A stretch of 64,000 bases of DNA from Pseudodesulfovibrio profundus (GTDB taxonomy: Bacteria > Desulfobacterota > Desulfovibrionia > Desulfovibrionales > Desulfovibrionaceae): the NCBI RefSeq assembly GCF_900217235.1, contig NZ_LT907975.1, positions 1,897,001 through 1,961,000 on the forward strand, written 5' to 3'. Position numbers and translations under genes: made by a program. The notes under the pieces are model-generated. The model was not told the DNA's origin, did not search any database, and worked only from the letters and a program-made list of their open reading frames with translations. Below are positions 1 through 7,993 of this stretch, piece by piece (the first letter of the stretch is position 1; each line of letters opens with the position of its first letter).

Positions 1-50
1 GGCTTGAGGGACGCGTCATCCTTGAGTTCACCAAGTCGACCATCAAATAA
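1..50 (+). CDS. C-terminal end of an upstream gene, probably the TRAP substrate-binding protein
   Basis: An open frame enters from the left edge and ends at TAA 48-50, giving a short tail that ends EFTKSTIK. The next two genes are the small and large TRAP permeases, and in many TRAP operons the periplasmic DctP-type binding protein comes first. The identity therefore rests on position, not on the 15 visible residues. A strong hairpin with a T-run follows at once. Confidence 0.4.
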   Translation, partial: LEGRVILEFTKSTIK

Positions 51-64
51 TCATCCGCAGTCCA

Positions 65-97
65 AGCAGGACGGGTGATGTGCCCGTCCTGCTTTTT
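65..97 (+). terminator. Rho-independent terminator/attenuator between the binding protein and the permeases
   Basis: AGCAGGACGGG and CCCGTCCTGCT form a perfect 11-bp stem with a 7-nt loop (76-82), followed by five T. It sits in the 71-bp gap before dctQ. Partial termination here would give more binding protein than permease; that role is inferred. Confidence 0.75.
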
Positions 98-121
98 CAT
101 GCACAAAGGAAGCTAAGGAAC

Positions 122-610
122 ATGGAAGAAACGAGACCAACCGTTCTCAAACGCATTGAAAAGCTCATGCGCAATCTCGCCGCAGCCAGCCTGATAGGCA
201 TGGCGCTCGTTACCGGGGCAGATGTCCTGATGCGCGGCGTGTTCAACCAGCCCATTTTCGGCAGTGAGGAAATCGTAGCGATTCTGGGCATCATCGTCGT
301 GGGTTTTGCCCTGCCGTATGCGCACTCCCAGCGCTCGCACATCGGTGTCGAAATTCTTGTCCGACGCCTCTCGCGCAGGACCCGATCCGCTGTCGGCCTC
401 ATCACCAATACGGCCACACTGATCCTGATTGGGATACTCACATGGCGCATGTTCCTGTATGCCGCTTCCCAGGCCGAGACCGGTGAAGTTTCCATGAACC
501 TCGAATTGCCCGAGTACATGGTCATCTACATACTCGCTGCTGGATTCCTTGTTTACACGATCTGCCTTGCCGTGGACGTGATCAAATTTTTCAAAAAGAG
601 CGAGGGATAG
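122..610 (+). CDS. dctQ: TRAP transporter small permease, DctQ type
   Basis: This 162-residue protein has about four hydrophobic segments, as expected of the small (4-TM) subunit of tripartite ATP-independent periplasmic transporters, which use an ion gradient to import organic acids and similar solutes. The segment GADVLMRGVF followed by GSEEI is typical of DctQ, where an R and an acidic pair close the first helix. The ATG at 122 is chosen over an upstream ATG at 80 because AAAGGA (105-110) and AAGGAA (115-120) precede it and the longer form would start inside the terminator hairpin. It is followed after 1 bp by the large permease. The substrate cannot be told from sequence. Confidence 0.88.
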   Translation: MEETRPTVLKRIEKLMRNLAAASLIGMALVTGADVLMRGVFNQPIFGSEEIVAILGIIVVGFALPYAHSQRSHIGVEILVRRLSRRTRSAVGLITNTATLILIGILTWRMFLYAASQAETGEVSMNLELPEYMVIYILAAGFLVYTICLAVDVIKFFKKSEG

Positions 611-611
611 C

Positions 612-1925
612 ATGGACCCGACAATGGCCGGTATCATCGGCATCATCGTTATGGTCCTGCTTTTCATGACCCGGATGCCCGTGGCGTTCGTCATGATGCT
701 CGTAGGATTCGTGGGCTTTTCCCTGCTCACCTCGTGGAAAGGCGGACTCAACCTCATGTCCCGCAACATCTATGACGCATTCGCTTCATATGAGTTGTCC
801 ACCATTCCGCTTTTCATCCTCATGGGACAAATCGCATTCAACAGCGGGATTTCCAAGCGGCTGTACAACACGGCCTACCATTTTCTCGGCAATGTTCGTG
901 GCGGCCTCGCCATGGCCACGGTATCCGCCTGCACCGCCTTTGGTGCTGTGTGCGGCTCCAGTCCGGCCACGGCAGCTACCATGTCCACTGTCGGCATTCC
1001 CGAAATGAAACGGTACGGCTACGCCAACTCGCTGTCCGCAGCTTCCGTGGCATCCGGTGGCGGGCTTGGCATGATCATGCCCCCGTCCGTTGTCCTGATC
1101 ATTTACGGCGTGCTCACCGAGCAGTCCATCGGCGCGCTGTTCGTGTCCGGTATTCTGCCAGCCATCCTGCTGACCGTGCTGTTCGTCATCGGTATCTACC
1201 TTCAGTGTAAGGCCAACCCGGCCCTCGGCCCCAAGGGTGACTCCTTCACCATGAAGGAAAAGCTCCGCTCGCTGGTCAACCTGATCGATACCATCCTCAT
1301 CTTTTCACTGGTCATCGGTGGTCTTTTCCTCGGCTGGTTCACCCCCACCGAAGCAGCCTCCATCGGCGTCATCGGCGTACTGGTGCTGGCGGCCGTCAAG
1401 CGGCAGTTGAGCTGGGAGGGTTTCGTCAACTCACTGTATGAAACCCTGCGAACCTCCTGCATGGTGCTCGTGCTCATCGCCGGAGCCGTGGTATTCGGCA
1501 AATTCCTTGCCGTGACCCGGATTCCCTTTGATATCGCGAGCTGGGTCTCGGCATTTGACCTACCCCCGTTCGCCATCATGGGCGCGATCATTCTGATCTA
1601 CTTCATCGGCGGCTGTTTCATGGATTCGCTGGCCCTAATCATGCTGACCATCCCGGTGTTTTTCCCGGTAGTGACCAGCATGGGCTACGACCCCATCTGG
1701 TTCGGTATCATCATCGTACTGGTCACGGAAATGGGGGTTATCACGCCACCGGTCGGCATCAATGTATATGTCGTGTACGGCATGTGCCAAAAGATAGCGC
1801 CCGATGTGACGCTGGAAGAAGTATTCAAGGGCATCCTCCCCTTCATGCTCTCCATCATCATCGGCATCGCCCTGCTGTTCATCTTCCCGCAGATCATCCT
1901 GTTCCTGCCCGGACTGATGTACTGA
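612..1925 (+). CDS. dctM: TRAP transporter large permease, DctM type
   Basis: This 437-residue polytopic membrane protein has the length and about 12-TM profile of the DctM/SiaM-type subunit that forms the transport channel. Family hallmarks visible are the internal hairpin region GAVCGSSPATAATMSTVGIPEM, here split as GSSPATAATM and STVGIPEM near residues 115-132, and a C-terminal half with GCFMDSLALIML and GVITPPVGINVYVV. The start lies 1 bp after the dctQ stop, so the two are translationally coupled. A terminator follows at 1944-1970, closing the operon. Substrate is unknown; dicarboxylates, keto acids or sialic acid are all possible for this family. Confidence 0.93.
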   Translation: MDPTMAGIIGIIVMVLLFMTRMPVAFVMMLVGFVGFSLLTSWKGGLNLMSRNIYDAFASYELSTIPLFILMGQIAFNSGISKRLYNTAYHFLGNVRGGLAMATVSACTAFGAVCGSSPATAATMSTVGIPEMKRYGYANSLSAASVASGGGLGMIMPPSVVLIIYGVLTEQSIGALFVSGILPAILLTVLFVIGIYLQCKANPALGPKGDSFTMKEKLRSLVNLIDTILIFSLVIGGLFLGWFTPTEAASIGVIGVLVLAAVKRQLSWEGFVNSLYETLRTSCMVLVLIAGAVVFGKFLAVTRIPFDIASWVSAFDLPPFAIMGAIILIYFIGGCFMDSLALIMLTIPVFFPVVTSMGYDPIWFGIIIVLVTEMGVITPPVGINVYVVYGMCQKIAPDVTLEEVFKGILPFMLSIIIGIALLFIFPQIILFLPGLMY

Positions 1926-1943
1926 TTGAGATTGATTAAAAGG

Positions 1944-1970
1944 AAAGCCCGGTTCACGCCGGGCTTTTTT
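1944..1970 (+). terminator. Rho-independent terminator after the TRAP operon
   Basis: AGCCCGG (1946-1952) pairs with CCGGGCT (1959-1965), followed by a run of six T. It lies 20 bp downstream of the dctM stop. Confidence 0.85.
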
Positions 1971-1995
1971 ATACATATTGGAACCAGGAAGGAAG

Positions 1996-2060
1996 ACCGC
2001 CTTCGGCGGGGTTGTCAGGTGACTTCGCCTCCGGCGGCCAAAGGGCTGTAACCCTTTGGA
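1996..2060. repeat. Cluster of three short GC-rich palindromes (REP-like intergenic element)
   Basis: Three small hairpins lie head to tail: CCGCC-TTC-GGCGG (1997-2009), CGCC-TCC-GGCG (2026-2036) and CCAAAGGG-CTGTAA-CCCTTTGG (2038-2059). The combination of 'cctccggcggccaaaggg' followed by its pairing half resembles dispersed intergenic palindromes that I recall from Desulfovibrio genomes. No coding frame is convincing in 1971-2254, and this element is the only structure I see there. Confidence 0.55.
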
Positions 2061-2254
2061 ATCCAGTTCTCTCCTTCGGCGAAACCATCGTTGAGAAATC
2101 CACGTCAGCCTACCATCCACCGCTGGTGCAGTCTGGTGATTCCATGCTATAAACTGCCAACTAAATAGTAACGATGGAGTCGGGCTGCTTTTTCGTGTTG
2201 CCGAAAACCGACGCTTGCCAAAGGTACTACATATAATATACCCATCCCCACGTC

Positions 2255-3838
2255 ATGAGCATTGCCAACGAAAAATACACCCCGCGTCTGGATGTCATCG
2301 CTTTTGTGATCATCGCCCTGTCCTTTGCCGTGCGATACTGGTTCGTCGATTCGGGCCAGCTCAATCTGGTTCAGGACGAAGCCCAGTATTGGGACTGGAT
2401 ACGACGACCGCAGCTTTCCTACTACTCCAAAGGGCCACTCATCGCCTGGGTCATCACCACATGGTGTCAGGTGTTCGGCTCCACTGAGCTGGGAGTTCGC
2501 TTTGGCGCGATTATCGGCATGACCGGCATTCAGGCGGCGCTCTATATCGGTATTTCCCGTGTTTGGCGTGAGTATCGCCTTGCCGTCTATGCGCTGCTCA
2601 TCGCAGCCACCCTGCCGCTGCTCAATGGCCTCGGCATCCTCATGACCACGGACAATCCGCTCATATTCTGCTGGACCGTGGCCTTTTTCGCCCTGTCCGC
2701 CGCCACACGGAACAAGCCCGACTACACCCCCGGCAACCTGCCGTTTATCATCATGGGTGTGTGCATCGCCGTTGGCATCCTTGCAAAATACATGATGATC
2801 GCGTTTTTGGGGCTGGGTACGTTCTACGCCCTGGTGCTCCACTTCCGCGGCCAACTGCCCGAGCGGTTCTGGGGTCGTTACCTCATCGCCTCCCTTGCCG
2901 GTACCATTGTCGGCCTGTTGCCGATCATTATCTGGAACATGCAGAACGACTGGGTCGGATTCAAGCATGTCGCCAAGCTTTCCACTGGCAAGGACAAGCC
3001 GTTTACCATTCGCTTCCTTCCATTTCTTGAAATGCTCGGAGCACAGATCGGCCTGTTGGCGCCGTGGTGGTTCCCGTTCATCATCTGCGGCGGCTGGCGC
3101 AGCGTGAAAAAATCTGTCATCGGCCCCATTGGCGCCTTTGACGAAAAGTACCGCCACCTGTTGCAGGCAGCCCTCTTTTTCTGGCCCCTCTGGCTTGCCA
3201 TCACTTTCTGGTCGCTCAAGGCGCGCACCGAAGCCAACTGGACCGCTGTTTCCTTCATGGGCGCGGCCATTGTCGGCGGCATAGCCCTTATGCGCTGGTG
3301 GGAAAAACCACACCGCACCAACAGGGGAAGAGCTCTGCTCGCGGGAACGGCCATTTTGTTTACCGCCGTTGTATTTGTCTCCCCCGTCATCCCCCTGCCC
3401 GACAATCTCAACATCACGCACCGACTCAAAGGCTGGGATAGCCTTGGTCAGGAGATGCACCGCCTCGCCCAAACCGAATTTGAAAATTCCAAACAGGTTT
3501 TCCTCTTCAGCGACAAATACGATATCACCTCGGAGTTGGCCTTCTACACTCCCGGCCAACCTATTACCTACTGCCTGTGGACCAACGACCGCCGTATGAA
3601 CCAGTATGACATCTGGCCCGGCCCCGGTGCAGAACAAAAAGGGTGGGGAGCGATCATGGTCCGCAAACGCCACCAGAATTCTCAGGCTCCCAAGCTCGCT
3701 CGCGAGTTGTTTGAGTATGTATCGCCTCCGATTCACTTCACCGGAACCTTCAACGGAGAACCCGCTCGCAAATTCACCATTCATATCTGCAAGGGATATA
3801 AGGGGGAATGGTTATTTGAAGAATCCGGACGCTACTAG
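2255..3838 (+). CDS. Family 39-type integral membrane glycosyltransferase (PMT/ArnT-like)
   Basis: This 527-residue protein has many hydrophobic segments and a first periplasmic loop reading LVQDEAQYWDW, matching the acidic DE(A/S)xYW motif by which GT-C family 39 enzymes (ArnT, protein mannosyltransferase) bind the lipid-phosphate sugar donor. Such enzymes transfer a sugar from a polyprenyl-phosphate carrier to lipid A, protein or another acceptor at the outer face of the inner membrane. A soluble C-terminal part of about 130 residues follows the last helices. No good ribosome site precedes ATG 2255, so the exact start is uncertain. The gene stands alone, so the acceptor cannot be predicted. 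A long antisense frame (2147-3784) is a shadow. Confidence 0.85.
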   Translation: MSIANEKYTPRLDVIAFVIIALSFAVRYWFVDSGQLNLVQDEAQYWDWIRRPQLSYYSKGPLIAWVITTWCQVFGSTELGVRFGAIIGMTGIQAALYIGISRVWREYRLAVYALLIAATLPLLNGLGILMTTDNPLIFCWTVAFFALSAATRNKPDYTPGNLPFIIMGVCIAVGILAKYMMIAFLGLGTFYALVLHFRGQLPERFWGRYLIASLAGTIVGLLPIIIWNMQNDWVGFKHVAKLSTGKDKPFTIRFLPFLEMLGAQIGLLAPWWFPFIICGGWRSVKKSVIGPIGAFDEKYRHLLQAALFFWPLWLAITFWSLKARTEANWTAVSFMGAAIVGGIALMRWWEKPHRTNRGRALLAGTAILFTAVVFVSPVIPLPDNLNITHRLKGWDSLGQEMHRLAQTEFENSKQVFLFSDKYDITSELAFYTPGQPITYCLWTNDRRMNQYDIWPGPGAEQKGWGAIMVRKRHQNSQAPKLARELFEYVSPPIHFTGTFNGEPARKFTIHICKGYKGEWLFEESGRY

Positions 3839-3870
3839 ACAATCCAGTTTTACTAGATAAAACCACTCGA

Positions 3871-3914
3871 AAAGAGCGCTGATCCATATTTTATGGATCA
3901 GCGCTCTTTTTTTA
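3871..3914 (+). terminator. Strong rho-independent terminator after the glycosyltransferase
   Basis: A perfect 17-bp stem (3871-3887 with 3893-3909), loop ATTTT, ends in an uninterrupted T-run. The A-run on the 5' side could allow some function on the minus strand too. Confidence 0.9.
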
Positions 3915-4081
3915 TACACCCACCAGAACAATCAAACCACTGTATTCATTGAATTCCCGATCGACGGAGTATGGCAGGATTTTTGCTCTACCTACAATGG
4001 ATGAGACCTCAACCGCATTGTTGAGGAGGTGCAATCAATGCGAAAAATACACATTATTTTCATACTAGGGTGTGTCGACAA

Positions 4082-4489
4082 TCACTTCAGCCACAGCCAC
4101 ATTGCTCCTACGTACACGAAAGCAAGATAGGACGTCGCCAGCTTGTCGTATCGTGTTGCAATCCTTCGAAACTGTTTTAAATTTCCAAACATACACTCTA
4201 TAGCACTTCGCTCCTTATAGAGATGTTTGTCATATGTTCGCCTTGTCTTTCTGTGAGAGCGAGGAGGGACAACCGGATTGGCATTCATGGCTTCAATTGC
4301 CATTACAATTTCATCTGAATCATAGCCCTTATCAGCAAGGACATGCTCGGCAGCCTGTCCTTCAATAAGCGGAATCGCCATACTGCAATCCGCTGTATTT
4401 CCAGGTGTTAATATGAATTTAGTTGGACATCCGAGAGCATCTGTGGCAGCATGGACTTTCGTTGAAAACCCTCCTCTAGATTTCCCCAC
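4082..4489 (-). CDS. IS5-family transposase, second frame (OrfB), copy 1
   Basis: This 135-residue frame supplies the rest of the DDE domain: the second Asp in VLADKGYDSDE, and the Glu in RSAIECMFGNLKQFRRIATRYDK. Joining it to OrfA needs a +1 (or -2) shift at the GGGGAAATC stretch next to the OrfA stop, or reinitiation at the GTG beginning this frame. Either is plausible; neither is shown by sequence alone. It ends 14 bp from the IS end. Confidence 0.88.
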   Translation of the reverse strand: MGKSRGGFSTKVHAATDALGCPTKFILTPGNTADCSMAIPLIEGQAAEHVLADKGYDSDEIVMAIEAMNANPVVPPRSHRKTRRTYDKHLYKERSAIECMFGNLKQFRRIATRYDKLATSYLAFVYVGAMWLWLK

Positions 4490-4835
4490 CGACTGCTGGA
4501 GGTGCCCCCTTTCCGCCAGCCGAATGCTGATGAGCTCGCACTATTGTGCTGTCAATCATGAGCCATTCAGTATCAGCGTCTACCGCAAGCGTGTTGAAGA
4601 TCATTTGCCATACACCTTTCTTGGCCCAGCGGATAAATCTCTTATGGACCGAAGACCACTTGCCATAGCTTTCTGGCAAATCTCGCCAAGGCGCCCCTGT
4701 CTTGCCAATCCACATGACTGCATCAATGAATAGCCTGTTATCTTTTGCAGTTACACCGCAGTCACTTTGTTTTCCTGGAAGATATTCTTTGATTTTATCC
4801 CACTGATCGTCGCGTAGAGCGTGTCTTTTTTGCAC
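4476..4835 (-). CDS. IS5-family transposase, first frame (OrfA), copy 1
   Basis: This 119-residue frame begins at a GTG preceded by AGGAGG (position inferred from the identical plus-strand copy). It carries the N-terminal DUF4096-like region with DDQWDKIKEYLPG and GAPWRDLP, then the first catalytic Asp in WLMIDSTIVRAHQH. It ends at TAG overlapping the start of the second frame by 14 bp. The catalytic domain is completed only by the second frame, so activity needs a frameshift. It lies within the disrupted lipoprotein gene. Confidence 0.88.
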   Translation of the reverse strand: MQKRHALRDDQWDKIKEYLPGKQSDCGVTAKDNRLFIDAVMWIGKTGAPWRDLPESYGKWSSVHKRFIRWAKKGVWQMIFNTLAVDADTEWLMIDSTIVRAHQHSAGGKGAPPAVGGEI

Positions 4836-5740
4836 TGCCAACCTCCTGCCAAGAAGTATAGCAAATCTCAGAATGATTGTCGACACGCCCTAAGCGTCGT
4901 CTTCCTTTTACCCGGATGTGCCGCGGTGCCTTTTGGCATCGGGCTCATTCCGGGGGCGCCAGCATATATATCATCGGTCATCGGCAATGGGCAGACTGCC
5001 TACACAACGGCCATGGATGAACGAACCACACAACAACAGATGCTGGATGCCATTATTGCCGGTCATGCACAGGCCGAGCTTTACAAACACAAGGACATCG
5101 AGCCGAGGTTGATTTCAGCCCACGCATATTTCGGTAAGCTCTATCTCGTGGGCGAATACGAATCGCAGGCTCAACTCAAAACCATATATGAATGCGTGGA
5201 AAAGGTGGACGGAAAGAAGGCCGTCATCAGCCAACTGTATCTGAAAAAGGATATGGCGGCCTCGGACTTTCTTGAAGAACAAGCCACGGCAGCCGAGATC
5301 GAAGCACAACTGCTCGCCGACTATCAGGTCACCAGTTCATCGCTGACAGTGGAAGTCGTGCAGGGAGACATCATTTTGCTCGGTGTGATCTCGGACAAGG
5401 AAGAACGGGACAGGATCATTGCACACGCTCAATCAGCCGCAGAAAACAACCGGGTCATCCCCTATCTCTATCATCAGGAAATAGCCGGTCCCAAGCCACG
5501 GGTCATGACGGCAAAGCTGTCGACGGAACCGAAGAAGTCACCCCCGGCACCCAAGCCCGTCGTCAAGAAGCGCAAGCGCAAGCAAAAGCCCAAACCATTG
5601 GTGGTGAAGGCCAAAGAACCTCTCAAACAGGAACCCAAGTCGATGGCGGAAAACCGGCCCAAGCCGCCGGAAGTGATCCACGGTCGGGTTCTTGGACTCT
5701 AACCTCCCGGAAGACGACAGTGTGTTGCCTTCTCTCAATT

Positions 5741-5769
5741 AAAGCCGTTCCTCCCCCGGGGCGGCTTTT
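5741..5769 (+). terminator. Probable terminator after the BON lipoprotein gene
   Basis: AAAGCCG (5741-5747) pairs with CGGCTTT, enclosing a C/G-rich interior, followed by TTTTC. It lies between the convergent lipoprotein and prepilin peptidase genes and is of moderate quality. Confidence 0.5.
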
Positions 5770-5788
5770 CTCATGGATAAGATAGAAG

Positions 5789-6571
5789 CTACAAGGACAT
5801 GTACCAGCGCATGGCCTGTTCGCCATAGAGAAGGTACAACATGCAGCCCAAGCTGAGAAAGGGGCCAAAGGGTATCCGGGTTTTCAAGCCATCTCCATCA
5901 CTACGCATCATGAAAATGACCATGCCCACCACGGATGCGGCTGAGGCGGCGAGAATGGTAAACGGCAGGCCCGAAAAGCCGACCATGGCGCCGATGCATA
6001 GCATGAGCTTGACGTCACCGGTTCCCATCCCTTCCTTTTTGCGCCACAGACGATACCCCTGCTGGAGTACCCAGAAAAGCCCGGCACCGACCACGGCTCC
6101 CAGAATGCCATCCTGCCATCCCGGTTCCTCAAGAAAAAAGCAGGCGACCAAGGCAATGGCCGCCCCACCGAGAGTGATGCGGTTGGGAAGCAGAAAGGTC
6201 TCAAAATCGATGAAGCTGCCCGTAATCAGCATGACACCGAGCACGAGATAGACGGCCCAGTCCACGGTGGGGCCAAAGTGGTGCGCAGAAGCCAGCGCCC
6301 ACGCCAGACAGGAAATCTCGACCACCATATACTGACCGCCGATGCGTGCATCGCAGTGCCTGCATCGCCCCTTGAGCAGCAGGTACGAAAGCAGCGGGAT
6401 GGTATCCAGCAGGCGCAATTCCGTTTCGCACGCAGGACAGCGCGACCGCCATGGTTTGAGGATGGGAAGTTCGTCGATCCAGCGCTGGATGAAGATGGTT
6501 GAAAGTCCGCCCAGTTCCAAACCGAGCACGGCTGCACCAAAATAAAAAGCCCACAAAGGGAATACGTCCAT
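5789..6571 (-). CDS. pilD: Prepilin leader peptidase/N-methyltransferase (type IV pilus/type II secretion)
   Basis: This inner-membrane aspartic protease cleaves the leader of type IV prepilins and pseudopilins and methylates the new N-terminus. The 260-residue protein shows the N-terminal cytoplasmic domain with two Cys pairs (CPAC near residue 45, CRHC near 70), and both catalytic aspartates: GSFIDFETFLLPN, and the GXGD motif in GMGTGDVKLM. Length and about eight TM segments fit the family. The start at 6571 is chosen because hydrophobic sequence begins at once and GAAGGGC precedes it; an extended frame upstream would run into the divergent gene. No pilin genes are nearby. Confidence 0.92.
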   Translation of the reverse strand: MDVFPLWAFYFGAAVLGLELGGLSTIFIQRWIDELPILKPWRSRCPACETELRLLDTIPLLSYLLLKGRCRHCDARIGGQYMVVEISCLAWALASAHHFGPTVDWAVYLVLGVMLITGSFIDFETFLLPNRITLGGAAIALVACFFLEEPGWQDGILGAVVGAGLFWVLQQGYRLWRKKEGMGTGDVKLMLCIGAMVGFSGLPFTILAASAASVVGMVIFMMRSDGDGLKTRIPFGPFLSLGCMLYLLYGEQAMRWYMSL

Positions 6572-6701
6572 GAAAAGCCCTTCACACTTGAAGATTGAGC
6601 GGTTTTCCTGCATGAATACCGCGTAGGCGACCCCCTTCAGAGCTAACGGATTTGACGTGCCGACACAAGGGGGCTGCCGCGCCAACGAAAAAGGAGCAGA
6701 G

Positions 6702-7991
6702 ATGGACCATCGATTCATACCCAAACTGACAGAAGAACAGATCGCCGCCAAACAACTGGCAGGGCTTCAATGGACTGCCGGACACGCATACAAAGGCAGT
6801 CCGTTCTACCGCGAACGCATGGACAGGCACGGCGTGCGTCCGGAAGATATCAAAACACTGGACGACATCCGCAAGCTCCCGTTCACCACGGCGGACCATC
6901 TCAAGGAGGGGTATCCCATGCCCCTGCTCTCCGTACCCGAAGCCGATGTCGTGCGCATCCACGGCTCCAGCGGCACCACGGGTAAACGAAAAATTCTTGC
7001 CTACACGCAAAACGACATCGACCTTTGGAAGGACATGTTCGCCCGCTGTTACGAGCTGGCCGGACTGACTGTCGAGGACAGGGTCCAGATTTGTGTGGGA
7101 TACGGCTTATGGACTGCCGGTGCCGGTTTCCAGCTCGGCTGCGAGCGGTTCGGCGCCATGGCACTGCCTGTCGGCCCGGGCCTGCTGGAGATTCAGCTCC
7201 AGATGCTCACCGATCTCAAGTCCACCTGTCTCTGCTCCACGGCTTCCATGGCGCTCCTCATGGGTGAAGAAGTGCAGAAACAGGGACTGGCCGACAAAAT
7301 CGCGCTCAAGAAAGCCATTTTCGGCGCCGAGACACATACGCCCAAGATGCGCAAACAGTTCGAGGAAGCCCTCGGTCTGGAGCACTCCTTCGACATCATC
7401 GGCATGACCGAGTTGTACGGTCCCGGTACTGGCCTGGAATGCATGGCCCACGAGGGCATCCACTACTGGTCCGATCTCTACATCATGGAAATTCTCGATC
7501 CCGAAACGCTGGAACCGGTTGCTCCGGGCGAAGTCGGCGAGATGGTGGTGACATCCCTGCAAAAGGAAGGCTCCCCGCTCATCCGCTACCGCACGCGAGA
7601 CCTGACACGCATCCTGCCCGGCACCTGTTCATGCGGTGTCACCATGCCCCGTATCGACAAGATTCTCGGGCGCAGTGATGACATGTTCATTTTCCGCGGC
7701 GTTAATATCTACCCCGGCCAGATCGGTACCGTACTCGAAGGATTCCCCGAGCTGTCGGCAGAGTACCAGATTTCCCTTACCCGCCGCGACGGTCTGGATC
7801 ACATGGCTGTTCGTGTGGAGCACGCACACGGTGCTGATGAAGACACCTGCGGCAATCTGGCCAATGCGGTGGCCAACGAAATCCGCAAACATATCCTTGT
7901 TCGGAGCGATGTACGCATACTCGGCCCCGGCGAACTGCCGCGCAGCTTTGCCAAGACAAAGCGCGTTCAGGACGAACGAGGCGAAGAGTAA
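6702..7991 (+). CDS. Phenylacetate-CoA ligase-like AMP-forming acyl-CoA synthetase
   Basis: The 429-residue protein belongs to the PaaK-like branch of ANL adenylating enzymes, which activate an aryl or alkyl acid with ATP and couple it to CoA. The phosphate-binding loop is visible as IHGSSGTTGKRK (about residues 86-97), the adenine-side motif as GMTELYGPG, and the hinge region as YRTRDLTRIL before the mobile C-terminal AMP-binding domain. Start 6702 follows AAAAAGGAGCAGAG. The next gene begins 2 bp after its stop, so it is co-transcribed with a BNR-repeat protein. Such ligases are frequent in anaerobes; the acid substrate is unknown. Confidence 0.88.
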   Translation: MDHRFIPKLTEEQIAAKQLAGLQWTAGHAYKGSPFYRERMDRHGVRPEDIKTLDDIRKLPFTTADHLKEGYPMPLLSVPEADVVRIHGSSGTTGKRKILAYTQNDIDLWKDMFARCYELAGLTVEDRVQICVGYGLWTAGAGFQLGCERFGAMALPVGPGLLEIQLQMLTDLKSTCLCSTASMALLMGEEVQKQGLADKIALKKAIFGAETHTPKMRKQFEEALGLEHSFDIIGMTELYGPGTGLECMAHEGIHYWSDLYIMEILDPETLEPVAPGEVGEMVVTSLQKEGSPLIRYRTRDLTRILPGTCSCGVTMPRIDKILGRSDDMFIFRGVNIYPGQIGTVLEGFPELSAEYQISLTRRDGLDHMAVRVEHAHGADEDTCGNLANAVANEIRKHILVRSDVRILGPGELPRSFAKTKRVQDERGEE

Positions 7992-7993
7992 CC

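Larger units (their letters stand above)
4068..4890 (-). mobile_element. 823-bp IS5-family element (two-frame transposase), copy 1
   Basis: Terminal inverted repeats GGGTGTGTCGACAATCA (left) and the complement of TGATTGTCGACACGCCC (right) differ at one base. The insertion is flanked by a TA duplication (4066-4067 and 4891-4892). The two overlapping transposase frames lie on the minus strand. An apparently identical element of the same length is at 45908-46730 in the opposite orientation. Two-frame layout, size and TA target fit the IS427/IS1031-like part of the IS5 family; the exact subgroup is my inference. Confidence 0.92.
4038..5702 (+). pseudogene. BON-domain lipoprotein gene interrupted by an insertion sequence inside the signal peptide
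   Basis: ATG 4038 follows a strong GAGGAGGT ribosome site and encodes MRKIHIIFIL up to the IS at 4068-4890. Dropping the IS and one copy of the duplicated TA continues in frame as SVVFLLPGC|AAVPFG, completing a classic lipoprotein signal peptide with lipobox LPGC. The reconstructed protein is 279 residues: lipobox, two BON-like repeats (about residues 50-200) and a Lys/Pro-rich tail with repeated KRKRKQKPKP. BON lipoproteins sit in the outer membrane or periplasm and resemble OsmY/YraP. The segment AYTTAMDERT matches the paralogue at 33206 (YKAAMDERS). The downstream 810 bp remain open, but without the native start and signal peptide the product should not be exported. Confidence 0.85.

Noticed and set aside
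2147-3784. 545-residue minus-strand frame opposite the glycosyltransferase
   Set aside because: No hydrophobic or domain pattern and no ribosome site; the plus strand encodes a membrane protein with a family 39 motif.
4821-5702. Start of the BON protein at ATG 4821
   Set aside because: That ATG is inside the IS; the true start is 4038, as shown by the reconstructed signal peptide.
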